Of a stretch of DNA of 64,000 bases, positions 10,901 through 22,300 are shown piece by piece (position 1 is the first letter of the stretch; every line of letters begins with the position of its first letter). Made by a program: the position numbers and the translations under genes. The stretch covers positions 112,781,121 to 112,845,120 of the forward strand of contig CM038222.1 of the NCBI GenBank assembly GCA_021442155.1. The letters run 5' to 3'. The notes beneath the pieces are model-generated. The model saw only the letters and a program-made list of their open reading frames with translations. It searched no databases and had not been told where the DNA came from. This DNA comes from Cymbidium sinense (Eukaryota > Streptophyta > Magnoliopsida > Asparagales > Orchidaceae).

Positions 10901-13900
10901 ATTTAATTAAACCCTCCCATGGAAAGAGACTTAAGCAAATGATCAAGGAAGAGGCCTAGATCATTCACCTCTATCATTCCCACTGTTAACCATGATTAAT
11001 AATAATTAACAATCAAAATTTTACTATTTAATATTTTAATAATCATTAAATTAATTAGGGAAGGTAATTAAGATTAAAATTTTAAATTCTTCTAATTACC
11101 TAGCCAATAAATCTCAAAAAATTTATGAGAAGCAGAGGACATCCCAAAGAATCAACATATTCAATTTGAGATTGACTAGCCGAGTGATTAGAGCTTAATT
11201 AAGAAAAGTTTCAAACCTTAATTAAGTATTTTTCACTGTTCAAAACATAGGAAAATTATTTTTATTAAAATCTCCTATATTTATCCTTCCAAAATAGGTT
11301 TACTCATATTTTTAGAATTTTTCTATAATTAATTATAATTTTTCAAAGTTTAAGGCAATTGAAGCACATTTTAAGCCTTAATTAATCCCTAATCCCACCA
11401 GCGCCACATGGGAGCCAACGTTGCAGTGCTTTCCATGTCTCACCGCGGGATTGGCTATTTAAACCATCCGACGCGATGTGCTAAGTTAGCGGTGGTGGAT
11501 GTGCTTTCATCCTCACCGTCCGATCTTAGATCAGATGGTGGGGATTAATCCTAAGGATGTTAAAGGATAAAATCAAATTTTCTAGTGGATTAAATCACGA
11601 CCGCCCATTCTAATCACGTTGAACACACAGTGGGTGAACATTCATCCCTCGAGCATTGGAAGATGGACACCGTCCACCCTCCACCACTCGATTAGAGCTC
11701 ACCGGAGCTCATGAGGCATCGGGATCGACTCCAAAAGATTCAGGGAAGAGATCTAAGGAGATTATATGGTGGAAATCACATAAAAAGGCAAAATACTTTA
11801 CAAAAGACCAACTCCTAAGGACTTTTCTATGATTTGCTGGAAAAATACCTCGCCAGAGCTCAATACCGATGACTAAGGTAGCTTCATCTTGAAAAGACAA
11901 AGCCCTATTGCGATGCTCGTGAGTTGCTTCCCCGTAGGTGGCTCTGTGGACCAAACACCACCACTGAGCTCACCAGAGTTGGTCTAGGAGTGGTCTTAGG
12001 TGCTCGAATCGATCAAGAATCAATTTATTTTGTCTCGCTAGAGATTGGGGAAGGTGTGGGAAGAGTTAATTGAAGTTTGACAAAATTTGAGTGGGGTTGG
12101 ATGGAGAAGGGGCTCTATTTTGCTTGGGTTAAGTATCGCCGACAATGGGAAGTTCAAGGGTGGTCAGGAAGGCTCTAGGGATGCTCGTCTAGACTCACTG
12201 AAGCTCTTTGTCTCATTTGAATTTGATGGGGAGGAGTATACCCTCCTCTCCAATTGATTTAATGGCTAGGATCAATCAGCTTTTGGCATACATCTGGCCG
12301 GCGTAGGCGGTCGAGGACGTCATGAATCGGTTGAGGTGGATGGCCTTGAATGGCTAGAGGAAGGGAGTGGGCTGGTCATGTGTGTACCCTCCCCTCCAAG
12401 TGTTAGCTCACCTCCACTTGATCCATGGCTGACCCAATCAGCTTTAGGTTAGGTTAGCCAGTGGTCCTAGTGTTCAAATGGAGCTTAGGGTGGCTGTTAA
12501 GGGTGGGAGAGTGGGTTTGACCATCCAAATGGGGGTTTTGTCCCCTTTGGAGAGGTTAACCCAATGGATTTTGGGCCAATTCAGGTCTAATATGGGTTGG
12601 TTTTAATTTGGGCTAACCTATGGTGACCTAATGATGGGTCATGCCAAGTTTGGTTGGATTTGAGCTTGGTTTGAATAGGTTTGACTCAATTTGACCCATG
12701 TAGGTCAAATTGGGTTAGGTTAACCAATTGGTCAAATTGGATTAGGTTAACCAATTGGTCAAATTGGGTCAAACCAAGGGTTTATTAAGTTCAAATGATG
12801 ATTTGGGATGAGTTGGTGCCATTGATTTGGTTTAATTTGAAGTGAATTTGATTTTGACCCATATTGGTTCATATGGGTCAAATGAGCTAAGTTAACAATT
12901 TTGGTCAAATTGAACAAATTAGTTTGGGTTAAGAGTTGGTTTATATTTAAATGATGATTTGAGAATGATTATAGGTGTTGCTTTGAGTTAATTTGGATTT
13001 GAGAATGATTTGGTTCAATTGAACCCTTTATTAGGTCAATTTGGGCTAAATGGATCAATTGGGTTGGTTTGATCAAATTGAGATCAATTGAAAGTTGGAT
13101 CATGTTCAATAATCAATTTGTGATGGATTTGATGCATTAGTTTCAATCAATTTGATTTGGCCCAATTTGGCCCTTTAGGTCAACTTGGGTCAAAGGGGCC
13201 AAATTGGCTTGGCTAGATCCAATTGATGGTCAAATCATATTCACTATTCAATTCATGATTGATTAAAGGTATTGGTCTCAATCAAATGAGTTTAGAATGA
13301 AGTTTGGTTCAATTTGGTTCATATGAGATAATTGAGTCAATTTGGGTCAAGTGATCAAATTAGCTTGGTTTGACTCAATTGATTGTAATTGGATAATCAA
13401 ATATGATCAACAATCATTATAAAAGGGATTAGATGGGTTAATTCAATCTAATTTGGGTTAGATTGGAGTTTGAATCAAATGGGTCCTTTAGGTCACTTTG
13501 GGTCAAGTGAATTAAACGGTCAATTGAATTGAATTGGGTTGAATTAGGTTAGGCTGAGTTTGATGATTAATTTAGGATTGATTGATGGCTTTTATAACAA
13601 TTGATTTAAATTTAATTGAATTTTGGCTCATTTGAACCCTTTTGGGCCGAGTTGGGTTGATTGAATTTATTTTGTTGGTTTGATTTGACTGTAGGCTTTA
13701 GAAGAATTTGAAATAAAGATTTGGATAGTTGGAATAATTTGGTGAAAAACAACTGAATTGATTTCAATTGAATGGGTTTAGGTTGAATCCATGGTGGAAT
13801 TGATTTTGGTTAAGGGTTAACTTGATTTGGCTTAGAGCTTGGATATAAAATAAATTTAATTTGGGTTTGATTGTTCAATTTGAGATTTGGTTTTGTTTGA

Positions 13901-14121
13901 TTGGATAGACATAGGTTAGGTTTAGGCCATAGGATAGGTTGGACTTATTTACCCTAAGGTATAACTTAAGCTCGGGGTATGTCTTCTTAAGTCTCTAGGT
14001 TTAGGTTTAATATTCACCTAATTACTAGAAGTGTCTTATGACTAGGGAAGTTCTTGTATCTAGAAGATTCCTAAATCTAGGATAGGGAGGAAGAGTTCTC
14101 ACTCCAAAAGTGAGGTCAACA
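7930..14121 (+). repeat. Copy C of the ~6-kb repeat family (most complete copy)
   Basis: The left boundary is approximate: similarity to inverted copy D (63301-63470 reversed) can be followed to about 7930. Order: segment shared with D (8060-8900, including 'gatgcccctaagcataat' reversed near 8850-8880); two 'gtacgtgtcgttgtt...gggatgtctaga' repeats (9655, 9900); AT-rich section (10080-11390); GC-rich core with GGCTATTTAAACC at about 11450; 11640-12460 rich in gagctc; palindromic TTGACC/GGTCAA domain (12540-13560); tail; terminal GAGGTCAACA at 14121. No frame above 100 codons is conserved among copies. The CA terminus is compatible with an LTR, but the matching TG end was not identified. Confidence 0.75.
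11396..11700 (+). promoter_or_regulatory. Conserved GC-rich core with TATA-like ATTTAAA (repeat copy C)
   Basis: This 300-bp GC-rich block is the best conserved part of the family. It has counterparts at 3846-4150 (copy B) and 59880-60200 reversed (copy D). All contain 'gccacatg/gtggc' dyads, a TATTTAA-like motif in B and C, 'ctaagt.agcgg', 'gatcagatgg', and 'cccattctaatcacg'. A sharp rise in GC plus a TATA-like box inside an AT-rich repeat suggests the element's own promoter. That is inference; no transcript evidence is available. Confidence 0.4.
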
Positions 14122-16799
14122 ACAGGATCATTTACGGCCGCCCGATCAATGATTAGACAACCAGGATTTAACCTGACTTTCTTTAAGGAGTTTAAATCAG
14201 TTGGTGCGGCTAGATATCAGTCTTTCATTCCAAATAGAAGGAACAAATGGTGAAGATTTAGTCATCTTCCTCTTGTCGAAGAACCGAGAGCCATTGGCTC
14301 TCCGGAGTTGATTTCCATCAATTAAAACTACAGTTTCACGTGATTTTGATTGTTAAATGATTATAGATTGATTTCCAATCAATCTATACAGTTTAATTTC
14401 ATCCACATCTAAATTCACTTAAGAAAGGACCAACGTGCAATCAGGGATGGTCGGATTTGAGTCATACCTCACCTGCGTTGAACCTCTATAGTGGAAATGA
14501 TTCGAACACTTTCATTAGGATGTGTCGAACTTCTAGGAGAGAGGAATTGAGTTGCCTCCTCACCAATCATTATGGAGGCCAAGCTCCACTCATTCTTCGA
14601 AGGGTTTGGTCTATGTCCAGCTTACCGGTGGCGAGAGATCCAAGGGAAGGTTCAGTTTTTCTTCTCTTTACCTTAGGAATGCATGTGAATGCTTAATATT
14701 TTGATAGATGCTCTCCTTCCCCTATTTCCCTATATGGTTGAAAGCCTCTCTTATGGAGAATTCAAAAATGGGTTGGCCATGCTGATCGCCATCCTTGGAG
14801 GTTAGCTCCTAGAGGTGTTAGCTAATTGGGAACAATTCAAATCAGTTAAGATGAGGAGTGAAGTAGGGATGAAGGAAGTGTAATGGATTTTAACTTCATG
14901 GAGAGAATTTGAATTTTTCTTCCCCTCATTCTTCACATCACCCTCCATGGCACCTCTTAGCTTCATGGTGTCACCTCAACACTCTTTTGGACTGATGGTT
15001 GGTTGTCTAAGTTAAACCAAGGTAAACTATGAGTCAAACTGAAGTTCATTCGAGTGAGACTTAAGCTTAAGTGTTTAAATTTGATTCATTTGATTATCAT
15101 TTGCTTTGTATCTTATTTTAGTCAATTCATTTGATAATTAAATTTATATTTAAGTTATAATTGTGCCTATTTGCTCATATGAAAGCTTCTTTCCATTGAT
15201 TTGGTTCTACCATCTTCCATCAATGAATTACATGATTATGATATTTTTTTTGGGTTGTTATGATTATTAAATTCAAATGAAAAGTCGCATCGTGCCCACT
15301 TATATGATAAAGTTACCAAATAGGAATGAGGTTATAGGAAAATATTAAGTAATTCATTTATCTTAATGTCAAAATGATATTTAGTAAACACATTCGCAGC
15401 TGGCCATACTAAATCTCAAACTTTCGATCTATCATTACAATAAAAATGTTTAGTCAAATTCTTCCACAGAGGTCATAGGCACACCTGATGTTCTATATTC
15501 GAAAAAAGAATCATGGTAACCTTGTCTAAACCTTTCTCCATATATGATATAAAAGCTAGCTTTTTTATGTTTGATCCAATTGACTTGGATACATTCTTAC
15601 AAAATAATTGTCATGTTTTATGTGATTTTGTTTCGGCTAATGTAAAACTAAGGTGTAAAAACCATTGTTGCCATTTTAATTGTTTATTGATAGCAATACA
15701 CACAAATATTTTGATTTCAAATGGCATGCATCAAGCCTAATTAGGTACCTACAATTTACCAAAAATCCATCAATGCAAACCTTGAAACCAACATAGAACC
15801 TTTTAAAATGTTTGTTGTAACAGTATGTAATGCAGAAACGAGGATTTCTATTAAGAAGTTCTAGTCTTAGTATAGATATCCACTTATAATTTTCATTAAC
15901 ATATCCAAATATAATATCTTTGGTTTGTTCTCTTGAGCGCTAAATCTTCATATATGAAAGTGAGAGATCGTACATACCCTCTATTATTAATTTGTTTTGG
16001 AGTGATGTTTGGATCCTTCTTAACAGTGCCTTGAGTTTAATCAACCATTAATGCCATTGTAGCCTATTTGTTACTAGCTATATTAACACTAGGGAATATA
16101 TTTATAATTACTTCTATTTTTATGGTTTGCTTAAAAGTTATTAAATCAATAAAACGTGCACCAACTGATAATATTGATTATATTCTCTTTGTGTACATAA
16201 CAAATCATCATTAAAAGCTTTAAAATCAATGCTGAAATCATTATTATTGCCAAAAGTAGAGTTATATCACTTCAACCTGTGGCTAGCATCCCGACCCTCT
16301 TCACTCTGTGAATACATAAGTTCTTGGCCATCACGTGTTACAATCACCACCTCAGCTCAACCACTTTCATCTTATAATGCAAGCATACTCAATATATTAC
16401 TGCCACCTTCAATTAACTTGTACTCCTTGGACAATGTTCTAAAAAATAAAATAGCATAACTCAAAATCATGTCTTTTAGTAAAGACAAATTGGTAGATCT
16501 CTTCCCTGAGCACATAAAAGCTTAGCAAATATTTCTCAAGTTTAACAGATTTTTGCTTTCCCCTATCATACTTCTTTCTACTTTGATTTTTCACTTTCTT
16601 CTAATATTCATCAAATTTGAAAGTAATAATTATTCACTCACTTGTATCCATCATTAAACCACTTTATAATATTAGAAAACATACAACTTATGGGCAAGAA
16701 AAAGTTTTAGAAATGTGGACTTAAAGCTAATATATAAACTGAAACATAAATTTTAGAAACTATTGTTTTTTTTTAAAGCTCGTAATGATGAAAATCACT
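14122..16799. other. Unassigned intergenic DNA
   Basis: About 2.7 kb after copy C. It opens with GC-richer sequence (14130-14980) and then becomes AT-rich. Open frames are short (up to about 79 codons) and show no domain I recognise. I see no RNA gene. It is probably a patchwork of decayed repeats. Confidence 0.4.
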
Positions 16800-17260
16800 T
16801 CAGTACATCTACAATGTTGGATCAAATATGAGAAATCGAATTGAAATAGAAATAAAGAACCGAAAAAATGCTAACATGCTTGCGACCGAGAGAATAAAGC
16901 TTCGGCAAGATCGAAGGAGAGGAATATGAGCTTTTTGTGTTCAACGAGATTAGATGAGCAAGGATTCTGCGCTTGTGAGATACAATAGCTGGGAGGAAGT
17001 GCTCACGGGTTTGCAAGACTTGGAGAATAAGGCTTCTACGACATTAAAGGAGAGGAAGATGACATTCTGCGTTCGACGAGACTAGGGGAGAGGAAGATTG
17101 AGGCTTCTATGCTCGCAAGAACAAAGGAGAGGAGGAAGAGATTAGCGTGGGAGAATGGGTTTACTATGTGCAAGCCAGTTAATGAAGATATGAGGTAACA
17201 GAGGTTCGTCGTCAATCAAGTGAGCTCAATGAAGTCGAATGGCGAAAGACGAAGTGCTAT
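16800..17260. repeat. Degenerate GA-rich minisatellite-like stretch
   Basis: Imperfect modules of 'gagaataa(a/g)gcttc...aaggagaggaagat...ttctgcg(c/t)t' recur around 16890, 17025 and 17095, alternating with 'gacgagactaggggagagg'-type sequence. The stretch is GC-richer than its surroundings. It has no open frame on the + strand. It may be the 5' end of an old mobile element. Confidence 0.45.
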
Positions 17261-17598
17261 AACCAGTTTAATTTATAAGTTTTATGTATAATATAAGCAA
17301 ATATAGAATTTTGTGTGTTAAATATATAAATATATAAGTTTCATGTGATATGTTTGTAAATCCCCCCAAAAAAGAACTATATATATACTATATAATTTTT
17401 ATGTATTTATATATTTATCATATATTATTTTAATGTAATTATTATATAAGAATATTATAAATAAATATTAAATATAGCTATTAATATATAAATATTTAAA
17501 ATTATATAATATTTATATAAATCTCTCGATAAAAATATTAAATAAAAATATGCATTATAAAATATGAAAACCCAAATTTTATTATTCAATGCAAGTTA

Positions 17599-17998
17599 AC
17601 GGTTGTTTTTGGTCTGAAAAGGAACGCAACAGAAAAGAATATAACAGAAACGAATACAACAGAAAAGATTACTTTACGCTTATTTTATTTGCTTTTACAA
17701 TTCATGACTTTGTTTTTTTCTGTTTGGTTAAAAAAAATATAATGTAAATTATTTTGAAGGTTTTGATGACGATTTAATGACGACGAAAAGGTGATGGTTG
17801 ACGATAATCATAACACTTATATCGACGTAATTTAAATTCAAATCGATGAATTTTAAATACATCAAAAATGCCCTATGTAATGTATTTGAAATACATTACA
17901 TTTTCTTGAAAAATTACTTTAATTCAAGCCAAATATCAGAAAAGTTAAAATCTTTGCATTTAATTCACTTTGCACTCCAAATTCTTTCAACCAAACTC
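17599..17998. mobile_element. Tourist-like (PIF/Harbinger) MITE, copy 1
   Basis: A ~400-bp AT-rich element is flanked by TTA at 17596-17598 and 17999-18001. Its ends read ACGGTTGTTTTTGGT and CAACCAAACTC, an imperfect inverted repeat related to the GGG(C/T)TTGTTTGGTT termini typical of Tourist elements. The internal phrase 'ctttgtttttttctgtttgg' at about 17709 recurs at about 33266 in a second element of the same family. TTA/TAA target duplication is diagnostic of PIF/Harbinger. It has no coding capacity and sits about 0.65 kb upstream of the host gene's start codon. Confidence 0.7.
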
Positions 17999-18239
17999 TT
18001 AAATAAGAATTTAAAATTTAACCAGCAAATATTTGATACTTTTTTATAAAGATGATTGTAAAGTTATTATGAAGAAAATAATTTTTTAACTATTGAATAT
18101 GTTATAAATATTTTTTAAAAAAAGTCAATTAATAATTTTTTGATAATCATTATACTTTAATAATTTTAATTTTTAAAAATAATTATTTATCCTAAATTTT
18201 TTTTAAAAATAATTAAATAATTGATTATTAAATGCAGCT

Positions 18240-18643
18240 GTCGTTCATTTCTAAAAAAAAAAATGAAAATGAAGCAGTTAAAAATTATCTTAAATATATC
18301 ATGAGTAATCTTAAGTTTAAATTTGTGTACATTTAAATTTTTTTAAATATATAAAAAAAAATTAAAATGACTTTCGTTACAACGGACCTAAAAAATAGCG
18401 TCGTGATCATATGGTCACGGCCACGCTCGCTACCCCATTAAAATATTTTTTTTTGGTCCGTCCTCAGAAAAAAAAAAGAAAAAAAAGAAAAAAGAGAAGC
18501 CCTACCCGTTTGATTCTATCCACCACGAACGAGGTTTAACCTCTTCGCCTTCTCCGATTTACCTCTTGCGGCCTTCAACCATATAACAGAGTCGCAAACC
18601 GTCTCACGTCGGAGACCCGAGCAGGTAAGCAGCAGCGGTTACC
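18240..18643 (+). promoter_or_regulatory. Proximal promoter and 5' leader of the Caprin-like gene
   Basis: Sequence changes from AT-rich repeats to a GC-richer leader from about 18500 (cctacccgtttgattc... to the ATG). An A-rich/purine tract lies at 18466-18498 and a 'gccctac' at 18500. A TATA box is not obvious, although 'catataac' occurs at 18580. A GTAAGC follows 'gagcag' at 18624 and could act as a cryptic donor. I see no matching reason to splice out the ATG. The transcription start is not determinable here. Confidence 0.45.
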
Positions 18644-19304
18644 ATGGCGATGTTAACGTCACCTACTGGTTCCGAGTCTGCGACGGCGGACGGTCCTGTG
18701 TTGAGCCTGATGAGCAAGCGCCTCCGAGCTCTACGCAAGAAATACAACCGAATCCTTCAGATGGAAGCCAGTCTCGCACAAGGAAAAACTCTAAATAAGG
18801 AACAGGAAGAAGTTCTCCGCTCCAAGCCTGGTGTCATTGTCCTCATTGACGAGTACGAGAAACTACGGTCACCTCTTGCCACCGCTGTGCAGGAGGAGAT
18901 TGTCCGCGCCGCTTTCTGCTACTCGTCAGGTAATCACAGACCTACGCCGGAAGCGACAGATGAATCTTCTTCGTCGGCTGATTCCTCCGTAGAGGACTTG
19001 CTAGCGCTGCTCTATTTTGGATGCCTTTTCGACGTGAAGCCTCAGAGTGATTTTGCTTCGACTATGCTGACGAGGACACACGAACGTGGCTGCTGCTTAA
19101 CATATGATTATGTCACTGATGATGCTACGGAGTTGCTTGGGGAGAAGGACCTTGATATGATCTCTGCCCTTACTGGACTAGTTACATCCAGGCCTCTTTA
19201 TTCTGGGATTTCTCACCGGAGCGCATTACAGGGCTGTCTCCAGCACGCCAAACTCTGGCTACAGAGAGCCAATCAACCCATTGTTGTGGGATCCTCTGTT
19301 ACCT
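18644..19304 (+). CDS. Exon 1 of the Caprin-like gene
   Basis: Encodes residues 1-220 plus one base. The donor is ACCT|GTATGT at 19305. Reading through the donor gives only a short non-homologous tail before a stop at 19352. The coding stretch is GC-rich compared with all surrounding DNA, as expected for a conserved exon. Confidence 0.93.
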
Positions 19305-22300
19305 GTATGTGCCTATCATCTTACGTAGTTGGTTTTTGCTGTTTCTCTGTTTAACTCTCATTATTTTTATAGATAATTTTCTGAGGGAGAAGCTGAAGAA
19401 GATCATGAATTCGGATTACTATACTACAACACCAGAGATGAAAGCTCCAGGAGATGTCGCTGCAGCAGTTGGCAAGTACAATACTGCATGCCAGGCTCAA
19501 GTTTCAGAGGCCTGCGAGGATCCAGCACCAGATGCTCACGGTGATGATGTGTCAACACATTGTCATCAACAGGTGATTTTATTACTGGCAGCTATTTCAT
19601 ATGAATAATTTTTTAGTTATGCTTTATTTATCTTTTCAGTTTGTATTATCTTCTGCAATGTTTGGTTAAATTGAAGTTTGAAGTTCCTTAATTTCAAGTT
19701 GTAGAATTATGACTTCTTGAATCCAAAGAGGACGGAGAGTGATCCTCGAGGTTGAGCTCTGGATAAGGAGTGACTCTTGACAAGTTTCTATGATTGCGGG
19801 CTTCTACTAGAAAAGGATTAAGTAATTAATCAAAGCCACATAGAAAGAGGAGAAAAGGTTATTGGATCATTACAATTGGTATCAATGCTAAAATCTCTTT
19901 AATATGATGTGCTTTTTGGTAATGAACCAAGTGGAAGTTGATGAACTTGTGAAATTTGGAATTCGATAAGGATGTGGAGTTATTGTTAAGGTTGGCATCA
20001 AAATTGGGACATATATAAAATATGATTCCACCAAGGAACATAAAAGAATACAAAATATGACTCCTCCAAGAAACATAAAAGAAGTGCAAAGTCTAAATTG
20101 TATAACAACTTTATCTTGTTTTTTAGCTTGTTCTAGTAAAGCATATTTGCTATTATTTAGAATACTACGAGGAGGTCGTAATACTAATTTTCATTCTCTA
20201 CCCACATCGCCATCGCCACCGCCGACCACAGTTGCTCACCATCATCAACTCCGTCACCAACAATCGCATTAATCAATCATCACAGCCAGATAGTTGTTAC
20301 CTGATTCTGAGATTCCCATTATCAGGCCTTCTCATACATAATTTTGTAATCCCGTTATCGAGAAAATTTTGTATTCCGAAACAGATACATAGTGAAAGAT
20401 TTTACCGAAGCTAGCCATGGTTTTTCCTCTTCATGAGTTTTCACATAAAATCCCTGAAGTTTCTTGCTCATTACAGTGTGTCTTTGGATTTTATAACAAA
20501 GTTAAGGCGTAAACTTTTATTCTACCGCAACTGGTTTTCTAGCACGCAACAAGACTCATTGTTGATTCTATTGTAATTGTATTATAATTAGAATTCTTTG
20601 ATGACTTCATAGTTAATTTTAATATTAGTTAGTGTTCTTTTATACTTTAATAACTTCTATATATATTAGACTCACATCTTTCTTCCTTAATGTGCAATTA
20701 TATACTTTCTTTGTAACACCAAAAGCTAAATGGAGATTTTTTTATGTTCTCTATAGCTTTATATTATTTTTTTTAATACCAGAATCACTTCTACATCATA
20801 TATTCTTTGTATGAAACGAATTGATTTTCTAAAATTGTCTTTATTTTCTTAAGTTTATGGTTTATTTGCTCTCTTGCTTAGTTTTATTGCATAACACATA
20901 ATTTTAATTTTCCTATAATTAGTCTAATCATGGTTATCATTTTTACTCAACTTATGCTTGACTTACTCAGCTCATCACAAAGCTTATCCCACATCATGTC
21001 CTAACTCACTTAACAATTATGGGATTACATGAGACCAAGTGCAGCATTTGACAAGGAAGTCACCACTTGATTAGAATAGTTCAACATAACTCATTAGGTA
21101 GACTTGCTCAAACTATCTACTAGAGGTATTCAATCGAGGAATTTGCTCAGTTACTCACCTAACGTACAACTTGACAAGACTGACCCATCGTACTTGCCCC
21201 TTACTTTGGATTCGATGAGTTATCTCACTTGGACAGCCACTTCAGTAGGTCTCCTCATCCTCATACGGTGCTACAGTGAATGTGCTTATGTTATGAGTTG
21301 CCCACCTATTTGTACCAGATGTATTTATTACTTTCGTAGTTGTTGTATAACCATCTATATAGCTCTCTCACCCTATAAATAAATGGTTGTGAGGTATATT
21401 TTGTTTTAATGAGACTTTTAGACATTCTTACTACATTTTGAGCTCATATTATGTACTTTATTTTGAGAAATTAATAAAATTCTCCCATAGATTCTCCTTC
21501 AATTTCTTTTCTCTTTAGGCTTCTCGCCCAAGCATTCTTCACATCCTCTCTTTTTGCTCTTTGTCCCACCAAGTTAGCCTTGTAAGTAAGATTTGATGTC
21601 GTCCACGGGCAATTTTAAATTAATCATCCAAAATGGTGTGGTGAGTGTGGAGTGATATCACTAATAAGAAGTAGAGCACTACAAGAGATAGCGCAATGAA
21701 CATAGGGCAGTTCTATCAACATGAATAATCAAAGCTTTGCTACATACCAAGATTGCAGAGAAATGGAGCGAATCACTCACCAAACCTTAAGGAAGATTGA
21801 AACGAATTCAAAGGGAAGGTTTTTTTTTCCAGTTTTTGTACTTTATTCTTTGATTTGTAAATATATTCGTTTAAAAATTTACAAAGTATTTAATGAACGT
21901 CAAGCATCTTATTAAAACTAAATGGCAATTAATAATCAATAGGTGAAAAACATTTCGTCGAGGACTCAGTGAATTCATCTTATGCACTCGATTGCCTTAT
22001 GTTCCAAAGACCTCACTACTACCTCACACTTGGGGAACTCACATTCTCTTGACGAGTAATTATGAGAGAGTCGCTTAAACATGATCATTACTCTCTATCG
22101 TCTAAAGTTGATCAACTTTAGGATATGTTGCATACATAACCACGATTTGGAGAAAACCTACTTAATTAGAATATTTAACCATCCGTATGAAGCCAACTTT
22201 AGCTACAAGCAAGAGTCATACCTTAAAGAGCCTAAATACGACATGACTACTCATTGCATGAGAACCGAGACCCACAAATAGAAGACTTAAGGTTTGTTTG

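Noticed and set aside
11709..11954. 81-codon minus-strand frame in the GC-rich part of copy C
   Set aside because: Not conserved in copies B or D; GC-rich sequence lowers stop frequency by chance.
18624..18629. GTAAGC in the 5' leader as a splice donor
   Set aside because: Splicing there would remove the ATG and conserved N-terminus; the coil begins right after this ATG.
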